Shown here piece by piece: positions 32,322-41,764 of a stretch of 64,000 bases of DNA. How positions within the stretch are numbered: the first letter of the stretch is position 1; the number at the start of each line of letters is the position of its first letter. The notes below the pieces were generated by a model. The model made no database searches. It was not told the DNA's origin and was given only the letters and a program-made list of their open reading frames with translations. The position numbers and the translations under genes were made by a program. This stretch comes from Nocardioides sp. URHA0032. Lineage in GTDB: Bacteria > Actinomycetota > Actinomycetes > Propionibacteriales > Nocardioidaceae. Location: positions 813,321 through 877,320 of the forward strand of contig NZ_KK211159.1 in assembly GCF_000620645.1 (NCBI RefSeq), written 5' to 3'.

Positions 32322-33266
32322 TCAATCGGAAACCTGTCCGGAGTCCGGTGAGACCTGCAGCGACGACGTGTCGACCGCCACGAACGACGAGGCCGGGATC
32401 TGCTTGAGCTCCTCGATCAGCCGCGCCGGCCAGCGCGCGCTCTGCTCGCCCTGGAAGTACCACGGCGACCCGTTGTCGGCGAGCACCAGTCCGTACTTCT
32501 TCATCGCCTTGATCACCGTGACGGCGTACGCCGAGTAGCCGCTCGTCGAGAAGCCGGCCCGCAGCCGGAACCGCGCGCCCATCGGCGGGTAGGCCAGCGA
32601 CGACTCCGATCCCGCGTCGTGCCGGGCCGGCCAGAGGTGGTGCTTGCTGGAGACGTCGGTCGTGAACCGGATCGCGTGGTCGACCCGTCCGGCCTTCACC
32701 TCCTTCCACCGCAGCAGCCCCGGCAGGATCGGCAGGCCGGCGGCGTCGGCCGACGTCCAGCCGTCCGGGCGGAGGTCGTTCGAGCGCAGCGACCACACCG
32801 CCCCGGAGCCGGCCACCCAGTGCCCGTCGCGGATCCGGGTGTTCCAGGTCTCGTACAGCCGGCAGCCGCCCTTGTCGACGACGATCGTGTGCTTGTCCCC
32901 CGAGGAGCCACGGCCGCCCTCGACCCGGGTGTCGGCGCCGAGCGGGTACCGGACCCGGTCGCTCTCGGAGGCGTAGTCGAACCGCACCCGCACCTTCGGG
33001 TGCGACGACCTCACGACCGTGATCGGGATGCCGTAGTTCGGTCCGTCACCGAAGGACGGCCCGAAGTCGGGGTGCAGGTCGACGTCGGTCGACATGTGCG
33101 AGAGCCACTGCCGGCTGCGCGCGTGCACCGGGAGGTGGCTCACGTCAGCGTGCCACCAGTTGTCCGAGGGGAACTCCGAGCAGTGGGTGCCCGCGACCGG
33201 CGTCGCGGAGACGGGCGCCGCGACGAGCGCGGTCGCCGCCAGGGTCAGCACGAGCAGTCGTCGCAT
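32322..33266 (-). CDS. Secreted hypothetical protein
   Basis: The 314-residue protein has a Sec signal peptide (MRRLLVLTLAATALVAAPVSA, cleavage near residue 21-24). The mature part is rich in aromatic residues and contains GTHCSEFPSDNWWHADVSHLPVH, an IVVDKGGCRLYETWN segment with the second of two cysteines, and GLLRWKEVKAG. It resembles a family of actinobacterial secreted proteins without known function. TACCGT lies 6 nt before the ATG (leaderless pattern). Confidence 0.75.
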   Translation of the reverse strand: MRRLLVLTLAATALVAAPVSATPVAGTHCSEFPSDNWWHADVSHLPVHARSRQWLSHMSTDVDLHPDFGPSFGDGPNYGIPITVVRSSHPKVRVRFDYASESDRVRYPLGADTRVEGGRGSSGDKHTIVVDKGGCRLYETWNTRIRDGHWVAGSGAVWSLRSNDLRPDGWTSADAAGLPILPGLLRWKEVKAGRVDHAIRFTTDVSSKHHLWPARHDAGSESSLAYPPMGARFRLRAGFSTSGYSAYAVTVIKAMKKYGLVLADNGSPWYFQGEQSARWPARLIEELKQIPASSFVAVDTSSLQVSPDSGQVSD

Positions 33267-33287
33267 GCGCCGACGGTAACGCCACTC

Positions 33288-34640
33288 TCAGCGCTTGCGC
33301 TTCTCCCGCGGGCGCTGCTGGAGCACGATCGGGGTGCCGACGAAGCCGAACTCCTCGCGCAGCCGGCGCTCGATGAACCGCTCGTACGACGCGTCGAGCT
33401 TGCCGCTCGTGAACAGGATGAACGTCGGCGGCGCGGTCGTGGCCTGGGTGCCGAACAGGATCCTCGGCTGCTTGCCGCTGCGCACCGGGTGCGGGTGCTC
33501 GGCGACGAGGCGGCCGAGGAAGCCGTTCAGGGTGCCGGTGGAGATGCGGGTCTCCCAGCCCTCCAGGGCCCGGTCGAGCGCCGGGACGAGCCGGTCGACG
33601 TGCCAGCCGGTGCGAGCGGTGACGTTGATCCGCGGCGCCCACTGCACCTGCACCAGCTCGCGCTCGATCTCGCGCTCCAAGTAGTGACGACGCTCCTCGT
33701 CGACGAGGTCCCACTTGTTGAACGCGATCACCAGCGCCCGGCCAGCGTCGCGCACGGTCTGCAGGATCCGGACGTCCTGCTCGGAGATCGACTGCTCGGC
33801 GTCCAGGACGAGGACGGCGACCTCCGCGCGGTCGATCGCGGTCGAGGTGCGCAGCGAGGCGTAGTACTCGTGCCCGGACGCCTCCTTCACCCGCTTGCGG
33901 ATGCCCGCGGTGTCGATGAACCGCCAGGTCCGCCCGCCGAGCTCGACCAGCTCGTCGACCGGGTCGACGGTGGTGCCCGCCACGTTGTCGACGACGACGC
34001 GCTCGGACCCGGCCAGCTTGTTCAGCAGCGAGGACTTGCCGACGTTCGGCTTGCCGACGATCGCGACCCGGCGCGGGCCACCGACCTCGGGATCACGCTC
34101 GGGCGGCGCCTCCGGGAGCGCGGCGAGCACGGCGTCCAGCATGTCGCCCGAGCCGCGGCCGTGCAGCGCGGAGACCGGGTAGGGCTCGCCGAGGCCGAGG
34201 TTCCAGAGCCCGTAGGCCTCCGCCTCGGCGCGCTGGTCGTCCACCTTGTTGGCGGCCAGCACGACCGGCTTGCCGGACTGGCGCAGGATCCGCACGACCG
34301 CCTCGTCGGCGTCGGTGATGCCGACCGTCGCGTCGACGACGAACAGCACGGCGTCGGCCAGGCCGACGGCGATCTCGGCCTGGGCGGCGATCCGCTCCGC
34401 GAGGCCACGGGCGTCGGGGTCCCAGCCTCCGGTGTCGACGACCGTGAACGCCCGGCCGTTCCAGTTCGCGTCGTACGACACCCGGTCGCGGGTCACGCCG
34501 GGGACGTCCTGGACGACGGCCTCGCGACGACCGATGATCCGGTTCACCAGCGTCGACTTGCCGACGTTGGGCCGGCCCACGATGGCGAGGACGGGTACGG
34601 GGCCGAGCGCCTCCGCGGCGGCAGGCTCGAGCTCGGTCAT
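33288..34640 (-). CDS. der: Ribosome-biogenesis GTPase Der (EngA)
   Basis: Der acts in late 50S subunit assembly. The 450-residue protein has two tandem GTPase domains: VGRPNVGKSTL with NKVD in the first and VGKPNVGKSSL with NKWD in the second. A C-terminal KH-like domain follows, ending in the basic PREKRKR tail. The start overlaps plsC by 4 nt (ATGA). The cmk-plsC-der order is conserved in Actinomycetota. Confidence 0.96.
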   Translation of the reverse strand: MTELEPAAAEALGPVPVLAIVGRPNVGKSTLVNRIIGRREAVVQDVPGVTRDRVSYDANWNGRAFTVVDTGGWDPDARGLAERIAAQAEIAVGLADAVLFVVDATVGITDADEAVVRILRQSGKPVVLAANKVDDQRAEAEAYGLWNLGLGEPYPVSALHGRGSGDMLDAVLAALPEAPPERDPEVGGPRRVAIVGKPNVGKSSLLNKLAGSERVVVDNVAGTTVDPVDELVELGGRTWRFIDTAGIRKRVKEASGHEYYASLRTSTAIDRAEVAVLVLDAEQSISEQDVRILQTVRDAGRALVIAFNKWDLVDEERRHYLEREIERELVQVQWAPRINVTARTGWHVDRLVPALDRALEGWETRISTGTLNGFLGRLVAEHPHPVRSGKQPRILFGTQATTAPPTFILFTSGKLDASYERFIERRLREEFGFVGTPIVLQQRPREKRKR

Positions 34641-35404
34641 GGTGCTCCTTCATCGGTGACCCCGGTGGCGGGGTCTGGATCTACGTCGGTCGGCGGCAGC
34701 GGACCCGGGAGCTCTCTCCCGGTCGACGCTCGCGCCCGGTTCAGCTGGACCAGCATGTGCTCCCGCAGGAACAACGAGGCCTTCTCCACTTGTTCCCGCG
34801 TCCTCGGCCACGGCTCGGGCTCGGTGCGCCACACCTCGCCGAACACCAGGTCGATCGTGGCGCCGCGCCGAGGCAGCGACCCGCTGGTGCCACCGGGCTC
34901 GCGGGTCCCGAGCATCGTCACGGGTACGACGGGGGCTCCGGACACCAGCGCCAGGTAGGCCGCCCCGCGGTGGAACCGCTCCAGGTCGCCGGCCCCGCGG
35001 CTGCCCTCGGGGTAGATGCCGATCGCGCGGCCGTCGCGCAGCGCCTTCAGGCAGGTCCGCACCGCCCGCGGGTCGGCGTCGTAGCGGTCCAGCGGGATCT
35101 GCCCGGAGTGCCAGAGGAAGTGGCCCAGGAGGCCCCTGAACATCTCGACCTTGGTCAGCACGTGCGCGGGCCGCGGCGCGAAGACCGCCAGCAGCGGGCC
35201 GTCCATCACCCCCACGTGGTTGGACGCGTAGATGATGGGACCGGACGCGGGCACGTTGCCGGGGTCGGCGACGCGGACGTCGTACCGCCGCCGGAACAGC
35301 CAGCGGGCCAGCGGGCGGAGCGGTGAGTGCAACAGGTACCGCGGCGCACCCTTGACCCGGTCGCTCCGCGGCCGGTCCAGGTGAGCCAGGGAGCTGCTCC
35401 TCAC
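34637..35404 (-). CDS. plsC: 1-acyl-sn-glycerol-3-phosphate acyltransferase family protein
   Basis: The 255-residue PlsC-type enzyme acylates lysophosphatidic acid at the membrane. It has the HX4D box as NHVGVMDGP, the glycerol-phosphate-binding motif YPEGSRGAG, and VVPVTMLGTREP further on. It starts with GTG overlapping the cmk stop (GTGA) and its stop overlaps der, so the three genes are translationally coupled. Confidence 0.92.
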   Translation of the reverse strand: MRSSSLAHLDRPRSDRVKGAPRYLLHSPLRPLARWLFRRRYDVRVADPGNVPASGPIIYASNHVGVMDGPLLAVFAPRPAHVLTKVEMFRGLLGHFLWHSGQIPLDRYDADPRAVRTCLKALRDGRAIGIYPEGSRGAGDLERFHRGAAYLALVSGAPVVPVTMLGTREPGGTSGSLPRRGATIDLVFGEVWRTEPEPWPRTREQVEKASLFLREHMLVQLNRARASTGRELPGPLPPTDVDPDPATGVTDEGAP

Positions 35405-36072
35405 GTGCGCGCCTCGGCGTCCGCGACCAGCGCGACGACCAGGCCGATGACCTCGTCGAGCGTGTGCCCGGTGGTGTCGATCTGCACGGCGCCGTCGGCC
35501 ATCACCAGCGGTGCGGTGGCGCGGCCGGAGTCGATCTGGTCGCGGGCGAGCAGGGACTCGCGGGTGGCCGCGACGTCCGCGGCGCCCTGCTCGGCGGCCC
35601 GGCGCTCGGCGCGGGCGCCCGGCTCGGCGCTCAGGTACACCTTCACCGGCGCGTCGGGTACGACGACCGAGCCGATGTCGCGGCCCTCGACGACGATCCC
35701 GCCGTCGGTCGCGATCACCTCACGCTGGAGCTCCAGGAGGCGCGCGCGCACCTCGGGCACGGTGCTGACCGGTGAGACGGCGGCGTTGACGTCGTCCTGG
35801 CGGATCGCGACCGCGACGTCCGCGCCGTCGACGGTGATGGTCGGCGCGAGCGGGTCGGTGCCGGAGACGATCCGGGGCTCGGTGCAGCGGGCGGCGACCG
35901 CGGCGGGGTCGTGGACGTCCACGCCGTGGCGGAGCATCCACCAGGTCATCGCCCGGAACATCGCGCCGGTGTCCAGGTAGCGCAGCCCGAGCCGGTCCGC
36001 GACACCCCGAGAGGTGCTGGACTTGCCGGATCCGGAGGTGCCGTCAATCGCGACGACGAGGGGGCTGCTCAC
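35401..36072 (-). CDS. cmk: (d)CMP kinase
   Basis: Cytidylate kinase phosphorylates CMP and dCMP. The 223-residue protein begins with the P-loop IDGTSGSGKSSTSRG, then RYLDTGAMFRAMTW and the lid arginines (VEGRDIGSVV, ARAERRAAEQG), all canonical. GTG start. TAGGCT lies 8 nt upstream inside the end of tyrA and could give a secondary internal promoter. Confidence 0.95.
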   Translation of the reverse strand: MSSPLVVAIDGTSGSGKSSTSRGVADRLGLRYLDTGAMFRAMTWWMLRHGVDVHDPAAVAARCTEPRIVSGTDPLAPTITVDGADVAVAIRQDDVNAAVSPVSTVPEVRARLLELQREVIATDGGIVVEGRDIGSVVVPDAPVKVYLSAEPGARAERRAAEQGAADVAATRESLLARDQIDSGRATAPLVMADGAVQIDTTGHTLDEVIGLVVALVADAEART

Positions 36073-36083
36073 GGAGCGTCAGC

Positions 36084-37148
36084 CTACCGGTGGGTCACCC
36101 ATCCCCGGGATTCGAGCGAGCCGAGCAGGTGCTCGGCGCGGGTCTCGTCGACGACCAGCTCGACCAGGCCGACCGGGCGTCCGGGGTCGTGGTCGATGTG
36201 GATGTCCTCGATGTTGACCTCGCTCGCGCCCGCGTCCGCGAACAGCCGCGCGAGCTCGCCGGGATGGTCGGGGACCGACACGAAGACCGAGCGCATCGGC
36301 CGCACCGGCGCGCCGTGCTTCCCGGGGATGGCCGCGGTCCCCGCGACACCTTCGCGCAGCACGGCCTCGAGGCCGCCGCGATCGGCGGTCGCGACGGCGT
36401 CGATCAGCGTGTCCAGCTGGCTGCGGATCTCGCCGAGAAGGCCGAGCACCGCCTCGGCGTTCTGCGTGACGATCTGCCCGTAGAGCGCCGGGTCCCCCGC
36501 CGCCACGCGGGTGACGTCCCGGACGCCCTGCCCGGTGAGCGCCAGGTGGCCCTCCGGTGCGTCGGCAAGGCGTGCGGCCACCAGGGAGGCGAGCAGGTGG
36601 GGTACGTGCGAGGTCCGCGCGACCGCCCGGTCGTGCTCCGCGGGGGTGAGCCGCACCGGCACGCCGCCGCAGACGCCGACGAGCGCCTCGACCAGCGCGA
36701 CTGCCTCGGGCGCGGCGCCGTCGTGCGGTGCGACTGCCCACGGCCGGCCGTCGAAGAGCGCCGCGCTCGCGGCCAGCGGCCCCGAGCGCTCGCTGCCGGC
36801 CATCGGGTGGCTGCCGACGTAGCGCTCGGCACCCGGACGCCCGGTGACCGCGGCGAGCGGGCCGGTCTTCACGCTGCCGACGTCGGTGACGTACGCGTCC
36901 GAGCCCTCCAGCGCGCGCACGATCTCGGCGCCGAGGTGGTCGGGCGGCACGGCGACCACGACCAGCTGCGGCCGGTCCTCGGGGCGACGCGGCCGGCCGG
37001 CGCCGAGACCGGACGCCGTGCGCACGTGCTCGGGCGAGGAGTCGGTGAGCAGCACCTCGATCCCGGCGCGGCGGCAGGCCAGGCCGATCGACGTGCCGAG
37101 CAGGCCGGTGCCGACGACCTCGACGGGTCCGGCCAGCTCACTCCGCAT
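36084..37148 (-). CDS. tyrA: Prephenate dehydrogenase with ACT domain
   Basis: TyrA oxidatively decarboxylates prephenate to 4-hydroxyphenylpyruvate for tyrosine synthesis. The 354-residue protein has the NAD-binding GTGLLGTSIG motif, DVGSVK, GSHPMAGSERSG, a catalytic-region HDRAVARTSHVPH, and a C-terminal ACT domain (about 287-340) likely to sense tyrosine. It overlaps aroH by 11 nt, placing two steps from chorismate together. Confidence 0.95.
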   Translation of the reverse strand: MRSELAGPVEVVGTGLLGTSIGLACRRAGIEVLLTDSSPEHVRTASGLGAGRPRRPEDRPQLVVVAVPPDHLGAEIVRALEGSDAYVTDVGSVKTGPLAAVTGRPGAERYVGSHPMAGSERSGPLAASAALFDGRPWAVAPHDGAAPEAVALVEALVGVCGGVPVRLTPAEHDRAVARTSHVPHLLASLVAARLADAPEGHLALTGQGVRDVTRVAAGDPALYGQIVTQNAEAVLGLLGEIRSQLDTLIDAVATADRGGLEAVLREGVAGTAAIPGKHGAPVRPMRSVFVSVPDHPGELARLFADAGASEVNIEDIHIDHDPGRPVGLVELVVDETRAEHLLGSLESRGWVTHR

Positions 37149-37524
37149 CGGGCACCGCCCGCACCCGCGTCAGGTCGCGGCGCAGCGCAGCGGCTCCGTG
37201 CAGGTAGACGTGCGTGACGTCCGAGCGCGGCAGGTCGGTCTCGACGTGCGCCATCATCCGCACGACCCGCGGCATCGACCCCTCGATCTCCAGCTCGCGG
37301 GCGCAGATCAGGGGGACGTCGCCGAAGCCCAACCGGCGGGCGGCGTACGCCGGAAACTCCGAGTGCAGGTCGGAGGTCGCGGTGAAGATCACCGAGATGA
37401 AGTCGTCCACCTCGAGCCCGTTGGCCGTCATCACGTCGGTCACCATCTCGGCCACCCGGTCGAGCATGTGGTCGCGCACGTCCTCGTCGAGCTGGGTCGC
37501 CCCTCGCACTGCCCTGACTGCCAC
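37138..37524 (-). CDS. aroH: Monofunctional chorismate mutase, AroH class
   Basis: AroH rearranges chorismate to prephenate. The 128-residue length and sequence (VRAVRGATQLDED with the N-terminal Arg, ICARELEIEGSMPRVVRMMAHVE, HVYLHGAAALRRDL) fit the trimeric AroH class, not AroQ. It starts with GTG; TAGCCT lies 6 nt upstream (leaderless pattern), so the aroH-tyrA-cmk-plsC-der run probably begins here. Confidence 0.93.
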   Translation of the reverse strand: MAVRAVRGATQLDEDVRDHMLDRVAEMVTDVMTANGLEVDDFISVIFTATSDLHSEFPAYAARRLGFGDVPLICARELEIEGSMPRVVRMMAHVETDLPRSDVTHVYLHGAAALRRDLTRVRAVPDAE

Positions 37525-37601
37525 GCGGCAAGGCTAGCGAGGCTCGACGGCCCGGCCGGTCCGGTCTCACGCGCCGCGGGCTGGTCGCGCGGCGAGCCGC
37601 C

Positions 37602-37994
37602 CTACGACGGCTGGTAGCTCCCGAACGACCAGTGGTTGCCCTCGGGATCCTCGACGCTGCCACCGCGACCGCCGTAGTCCTGGTCGACCATCTCCCGGAC
37701 CACGGTCGCGCCGGCGCCGACGGCCCGGTCGAACACCTCGTCAGGGTCGTCGGTGACCAGGTACACCGCCGAGCCCCCGACGTTGGTCACCGCACCGTCG
37801 GGGCGGTCGCTGCCGAACATCAGGCCGCCCCCGCCCGGCCAGAGCCACTCGGCGTGCACGACCACCGACGGGTCGTTCTCGTCGCGGTACGTCGCGTGCT
37901 CGACGAATCCGATCGCGGACAGCCAGGCGATCATCGCCTCGGCGTCCCGGAAGGACATCGTGTGCCAGAGCTTGATCTCGGCTGCAGTGCTCAT
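37602..37994 (-). CDS. VOC-superfamily (glyoxalase-like) protein
   Basis: A 130-residue vicinal-oxygen-chelate protein: WHTMSFRDAEAMIAWLSAIGF at the start and DPEGNHWSFGSYQPS at the end, the classic metal-ligand and C-terminal strand pattern. The type resembles PhnB-like/bleomycin-resistance-like proteins with an AEWLWPGGGGLMFG strand. The substrate is unknown. It lies 5 nt after the AraC-family gene, probably in one operon with it. Confidence 0.85.
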   Translation of the reverse strand: MSTAAEIKLWHTMSFRDAEAMIAWLSAIGFVEHATYRDENDPSVVVHAEWLWPGGGGLMFGSDRPDGAVTNVGGSAVYLVTDDPDEVFDRAVGAGATVVREMVDQDYGGRGGSVEDPEGNHWSFGSYQPS

Positions 37995-37999
37995 GCGAC

Positions 38000-38776
38000 T
38001 CACTCTTCCCCGGATCCGGGACCCACGTCTTGGAGGAACGGGAACTCCTCGCGCAGCCAGGTCGTCGGCGGGCACCCGGCGAGCGCGACCCACTCGCGGG
38101 TGAGGTGGGCCTGGTCGGCGTACCCGCACCGGTGCGCGACCTCGGCCAGCGGCGCGCGGCCCACGAGCCGGCGCGAGGCCTGGAAGCGGCCGATCCGCTG
38201 CACGTGCTTGGGTCCGACACCGCACTCGGCGCGCACCAGCGAGCTCAGGTGGCGGCGGCTGTACCCGACCTCGTCCGCCACGGCCTGGACGGAGGTGCCC
38301 CGGGTCAGCCGCGCGAGCGCCCGCCCGACCTCGGCCCGCGGCGGGGGGACCTCCTGCAGCGCCCCGACCAGCGTGCGTTGCACCAGCGGGACCCGGCCGG
38401 CGGCCGGGGTCCCGGACAGCCGCTCCGGCAGGTCGCGCAGCCACGGCGCGACGTCGTCCAGCTCGAGCAGCTCCCCGGCCAGCGCTGCCGCCGGGACGCC
38501 GAACAACGCTCGGGCTCCGGCGGTCGTCAGGGCCAGCTGGACCCCGGCCTGGTGTCCGCTGTGGTGGATCTCGGCGGGTCCCGCGTGCAGCCCCGACACG
38601 GTCGACCACCGTGCCGTGCGACTGTCCGGCCGGCCGCGCCAGCCCACGTCCAGCGGCGCCCCCACCGGGAGCACGACGGTCAGGGTCGTGGACGGCAGCC
38701 CCCGGTGCACGCCCGGGCCGCCGAGGTCGACGTCGTACGCGACCACGGAGGCGACGTACGGCGCCAGCGCCCGCAT
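38000..38776 (-). CDS. AraC-family transcriptional regulator
   Basis: The 258-residue protein has an N-terminal cupin-like sensor half and a C-terminal double HTH (AVADEVGYSRRHLSSLVRAECGVGPKHVQRIGRFQ, then the second helix pair LAEVAHRCGYADQAHLTREW). The ATG at 38776 is chosen because TAACGT lies 7 nt upstream (leaderless pattern); the upstream frame overlaps the divergent gene. It likely controls itself and the VOC gene downstream. Confidence 0.88.
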   Translation of the reverse strand: MRALAPYVASVVAYDVDLGGPGVHRGLPSTTLTVVLPVGAPLDVGWRGRPDSRTARWSTVSGLHAGPAEIHHSGHQAGVQLALTTAGARALFGVPAAALAGELLELDDVAPWLRDLPERLSGTPAAGRVPLVQRTLVGALQEVPPPRAEVGRALARLTRGTSVQAVADEVGYSRRHLSSLVRAECGVGPKHVQRIGRFQASRRLVGRAPLAEVAHRCGYADQAHLTREWVALAGCPPTTWLREEFPFLQDVGPGSGEE

Positions 38777-38835
38777 GTACCGAACGTTACCGATGACCTC
38801 TTGCGAATGCCGCGACACAGGCGGATCGTGGAGCA

Positions 38836-39510
38836 ATGGTGGTCTCGTACGGTGTTCCAGACGGCCTTCCGACACTGTCCCGCGGCAAGCACAGGTCGCC
38901 CCGCAAGGGTGCCTGCTTCATGGAGATGGCGTCCGTCCTCGCGAACGAACCCTGGAGTGACAAGCCCCGCTGCACCGATCCGCTCCTCGCGCAGCTGGCC
39001 CGGCTGGTCAACGACCACAGCACCGACGCCGCGCGCAGCGACCTGGCGGTGCTGATCCCGTCGGTGATCGGCGTGCACGGCACCGGCCTGGCGTGGGACG
39101 TGCAGTTCGTCGCCGCGGTGGCCGGCGAGGCGATCGTGGACGTGCCCGAGTACCTCCAGCGCGCACTCGCCGGCGGCCTGATCCGCTGTGAGGAGCTCGC
39201 CGGCTCGCTCGGCCTGGTCGTCCCGGGCCTGCGCGACGCGCTGGACAAGGTGCCCGGCGCGGAGACCTGGGCCCGCCAGTGGCTGGACGGGAACCCGCTC
39301 ACCGAGAAGCAGTTCCGCCGGCGCTCGGCGCCCCAGGTGGTCCGCTGCGCGGTGCGCGGGATCGCCACCGGCGCCGTGCCGGACCCCGACGCCCGGCTCG
39401 CCGACCTGCTCCGTGTCGGCATCGAGACCGGTCGCCGGCTCGCGCCGCCCGCCCCGGCGACGACTACAGCTGAGCGACGTCCAGCAGCTCGCCCAGCTCG
39501 GCGAGGCTGA
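38836..39510 (+). CDS. Conserved actinobacterial hypothetical protein
   Basis: The 224-residue protein opens with GVPDGLPTLSRGKHRSPRKGACFMEMAS, a conserved N-terminus found in many actinobacterial hypotheticals, followed by CTDPLLAQLARLVND. The rest is helical with a basic C-terminus. The function is unknown. The start has only a weak ribosome-binding site (GTGGAG, 2 nt away), so the start is uncertain. The 3' end overlaps rluB on the other strand by 47 nt. Confidence 0.78.
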   Translation: MVVSYGVPDGLPTLSRGKHRSPRKGACFMEMASVLANEPWSDKPRCTDPLLAQLARLVNDHSTDAARSDLAVLIPSVIGVHGTGLAWDVQFVAAVAGEAIVDVPEYLQRALAGGLIRCEELAGSLGLVVPGLRDALDKVPGAETWARQWLDGNPLTEKQFRRRSAPQVVRCAVRGIATGAVPDPDARLADLLRVGIETGRRLAPPAPATTTAERRPAARPARRG

Positions 39511-40222
39511 GGTCGCGCATCTCCCCCACCGGCAGCCGGCCGAGCTGCATCGGTCCGATCGCCGTGCGCGTGAGCCGGCGCACCGGATGGCCGACGTGGT
39601 CGAGCAGCCGGCGCACGATCCGGTTGCGGCCCTCGTGGATGACCAGCTCGACGATCGACTTCGACGCCGACGCCTCCACGATCCGCGCCCTGCGCACGGT
39701 CACCGGTCCGTCCTCGAGCGTGACGCCCTCGAGCAGCTGCTTGACGACCCGCCGGTAGACCTCGCCCTCGACCTCCGCGACGTAGGTCTTGTCCACCTCG
39801 TACGACGGGTGCGCCATCCGCTGCGCGAAGTCGCCGTCGTTCGTCAGCAGGATCAGCCCGGACGTGTCGGTGTCCAGCCGGCCGACGTGGAACAGCCGCT
39901 CGGGCCGGTCCGCGACCAGGTCGCCGAGGTTCTTGCGCCCCTCCGGGTCCGACATCGTGGAGACGACACCGCGCGGCTTGTTCAGCACCAGGTAGACCTT
40001 CTCCGAGATCGGCGGCAGCCGCTTGCCGTCCACCCGGATCACCGCCGTACGCGGGTCGACCTTGGTGCCCAGGCGGGTGACGACCTCGCCGTCGACCTCG
40101 ACCAGCCCGCCGAGCATCAGCTCCTCGCACTTGCGCCGCGAGGCGACGCCGGACTGCGCGAGCAGCTTCTGCAGCCGGATCAGTCCGTCGTCGTCGGTCT
40201 CGAGGCCGACCTCGTCGCTCAC
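39464..40222 (-). CDS. rluB: 23S rRNA pseudouridine synthase, RluB/RsuA family
   Basis: The 252-residue protein has an N-terminal S4 RNA-binding domain (RLQKLLAQSGVASRRKCEELMLGG) and the RsuA/RluB catalytic motif GRLDTDTSGL with the catalytic Asp, then VDKTYVAEVEG and HEGRNRIVRRL. The likely target is a uridine in 23S rRNA; this is inferred from the family. GTG start overlapping the scpB stop. Confidence 0.93.
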   Translation of the reverse strand: MSDEVGLETDDDGLIRLQKLLAQSGVASRRKCEELMLGGLVEVDGEVVTRLGTKVDPRTAVIRVDGKRLPPISEKVYLVLNKPRGVVSTMSDPEGRKNLGDLVADRPERLFHVGRLDTDTSGLILLTNDGDFAQRMAHPSYEVDKTYVAEVEGEVYRRVVKQLLEGVTLEDGPVTVRRARIVEASASKSIVELVIHEGRNRIVRRLLDHVGHPVRRLTRTAIGPMQLGRLPVGEMRDLSLAELGELLDVAQL

Positions 40223-40920
40223 GTCGGCTCGGTCCCCCCGTCGGGCTCGGTGCCGTCGCCGGAGTGCGGCGAGTGCGGGTGCGGCCGCTCGGGCTCGGCT
40301 TCCGGCGTCAGCGCGGACGACTGGCCGGACGACTGGGCCATCTCGGCGAGCTCGTCCTCGAGGTCGTCCATGTCCGGCAGGTACGGCGCCAGCTCCGGCA
40401 GCTCGTCCAGCGACGTGACACCGATCCGCTCCAGGAAGTAGCCCGTGGTGCGGTACAGGTTCGCTCCGGTCTCGTGGTCCTGCCCGGCCTCCTCGACCAG
40501 GCCACGGGTCAGCAGCGTGCGCATCACGCCGTCGACGTTCACCCCGCGGATGGCGGAGACCCGGGCGCGGGACACCGGCTGCTTGTAGGCCACCACCGCG
40601 AGCGTCTCCAGCGCGGCCTGGGTGAGTCGCGCCTGCTGCCCGTCGAGGACGTAGCCCTCGACCACCGCGGCGTACTCGTCGCGCGTGTAGTAGCGCCAGC
40701 CGCCGCCGACGTTGCGCAGCTCGAACCCGCGGCCCTGCTCGGTGTACTCCGCCGCGAGCTCCCGGAGCGCCGCGGCCACGGCCTCCACGGGGTGGCCGAC
40801 AGCCGTCGCGAGCGCCATCTCGTCCAGCGGCTGGTCCGCCACCATCAGCAGCGCCTCGAGGGACGGGCGCAGCTCCGCCACGGGTACGTCGAGGGTCTCG
40901 TCAGTCGTCTCGGTCATCAT
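40219..40920 (-). CDS. scpB: Segregation and condensation protein B
   Basis: ScpB is the winged-helix partner of ScpA and SMC in chromosome condensation. The 233-residue product has two winged-helix domains (LRPSLEALLMVADQPLDEMALA and QAALETLAVVAYKQPVSRARVSAIRGVNVDGVMRTLLTRGLV) and an acidic, proline-rich C-terminal tail. Its 5' end overlaps the 3' end of scpA by 20 nt. Confidence 0.95.
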   Translation of the reverse strand: MMTETTDETLDVPVAELRPSLEALLMVADQPLDEMALATAVGHPVEAVAAALRELAAEYTEQGRGFELRNVGGGWRYYTRDEYAAVVEGYVLDGQQARLTQAALETLAVVAYKQPVSRARVSAIRGVNVDGVMRTLLTRGLVEEAGQDHETGANLYRTTGYFLERIGVTSLDELPELAPYLPDMDDLEDELAEMAQSSGQSSALTPEAEPERPHPHSPHSGDGTEPDGGTEPT

Positions 40921-41764
40921 CGTTCCCCTCAGCCGGGGGCGCCGCCTCGGGCGGCGCGCCGTCGAACTCGTCGGTGATCAGGTCCTCGACGTCCGCGTCC
41001 TCGTCGCCGGTCCAGCGGACCGTGAGCTCGCCCAGCGGCGTCACCTGGTCGAACGCGACCGCGCCCTCGCGGAACAGCTCGAGCAGGGACAGGAAGCGGG
41101 CGACCGTGGTCAGCCGGTCCGGTGAGTCGCCGCACAGCGCCCGGAACGTCATCGTGCCCTGCCGCTGCAGCCGCTCGACCACCAGGGCCGCCTGCTCCCG
41201 CACGCTGACCTTCGCGGCGTGGATGTGGTGCAGCGAGAGCTCCAGGACCGGCTTCGGCTCCATCGCCTTCGCCGCGAGCTGCGCGAACTGGTCGAGGCCG
41301 ATGCCGATCAGCACCTCGGGCAGCAGCCCGGCGTACCGCTCCTCCAGCCCGACCATGCGCGGGTGCCGCTTCGCCTCACCGGCGAGCCGCTGCGCGAGCA
41401 CGGCCGCGACCTGCTTGAACGCCTTGTACTGCAGCAGCCGCGCGAACAGGAGGTCGCGCGCCTCGAGCAGCGCCAGGTCCTCCTCGTCCTCCACGTCGCC
41501 CTGCGGCAGCAGCCGCGCGGCCTTGAGGTCGAGCAGCGTGGAGGCGACCAGCAGGAACGACGTCGTCTGCTCCAGGTCCCACCTCGAGCCGCCGGCCTTG
41601 ACGTGCGCGATGAACTCGTCGGTGACCGTCGAGAGCGACACCTCGGTGATGTCGAGCTTGTGCTTGGCGATCAGGCTCAGCAGCAGGTCGAACGGGCCCT
41701 CGAAGTTGTCGAGCCTGACCTCGAAGGCGGGCGCGGTGTCCTGGGCTTCCTGCTGGGCGGTCAT
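40901..41764 (-). CDS. scpA: Segregation and condensation protein A (kleisin)
   Basis: ScpA bridges the SMC heads. The 287-residue protein has the family N-terminus FEVRLDNFEGPFDLLLSLI and DITEVSLSTVTDEFI, a long helical middle and a C-terminal winged helix (FRALCGDSPDRLTTVARFLSLLELFREGAV). The ATG overlaps the upstream gene by 4 nt. Confidence 0.95.
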   Translation of the reverse strand: MTAQQEAQDTAPAFEVRLDNFEGPFDLLLSLIAKHKLDITEVSLSTVTDEFIAHVKAGGSRWDLEQTTSFLLVASTLLDLKAARLLPQGDVEDEEDLALLEARDLLFARLLQYKAFKQVAAVLAQRLAGEAKRHPRMVGLEERYAGLLPEVLIGIGLDQFAQLAAKAMEPKPVLELSLHHIHAAKVSVREQAALVVERLQRQGTMTFRALCGDSPDRLTTVARFLSLLELFREGAVAFDQVTPLGELTVRWTGDEDADVEDLITDEFDGAPPEAAPPAEGNDDDRDD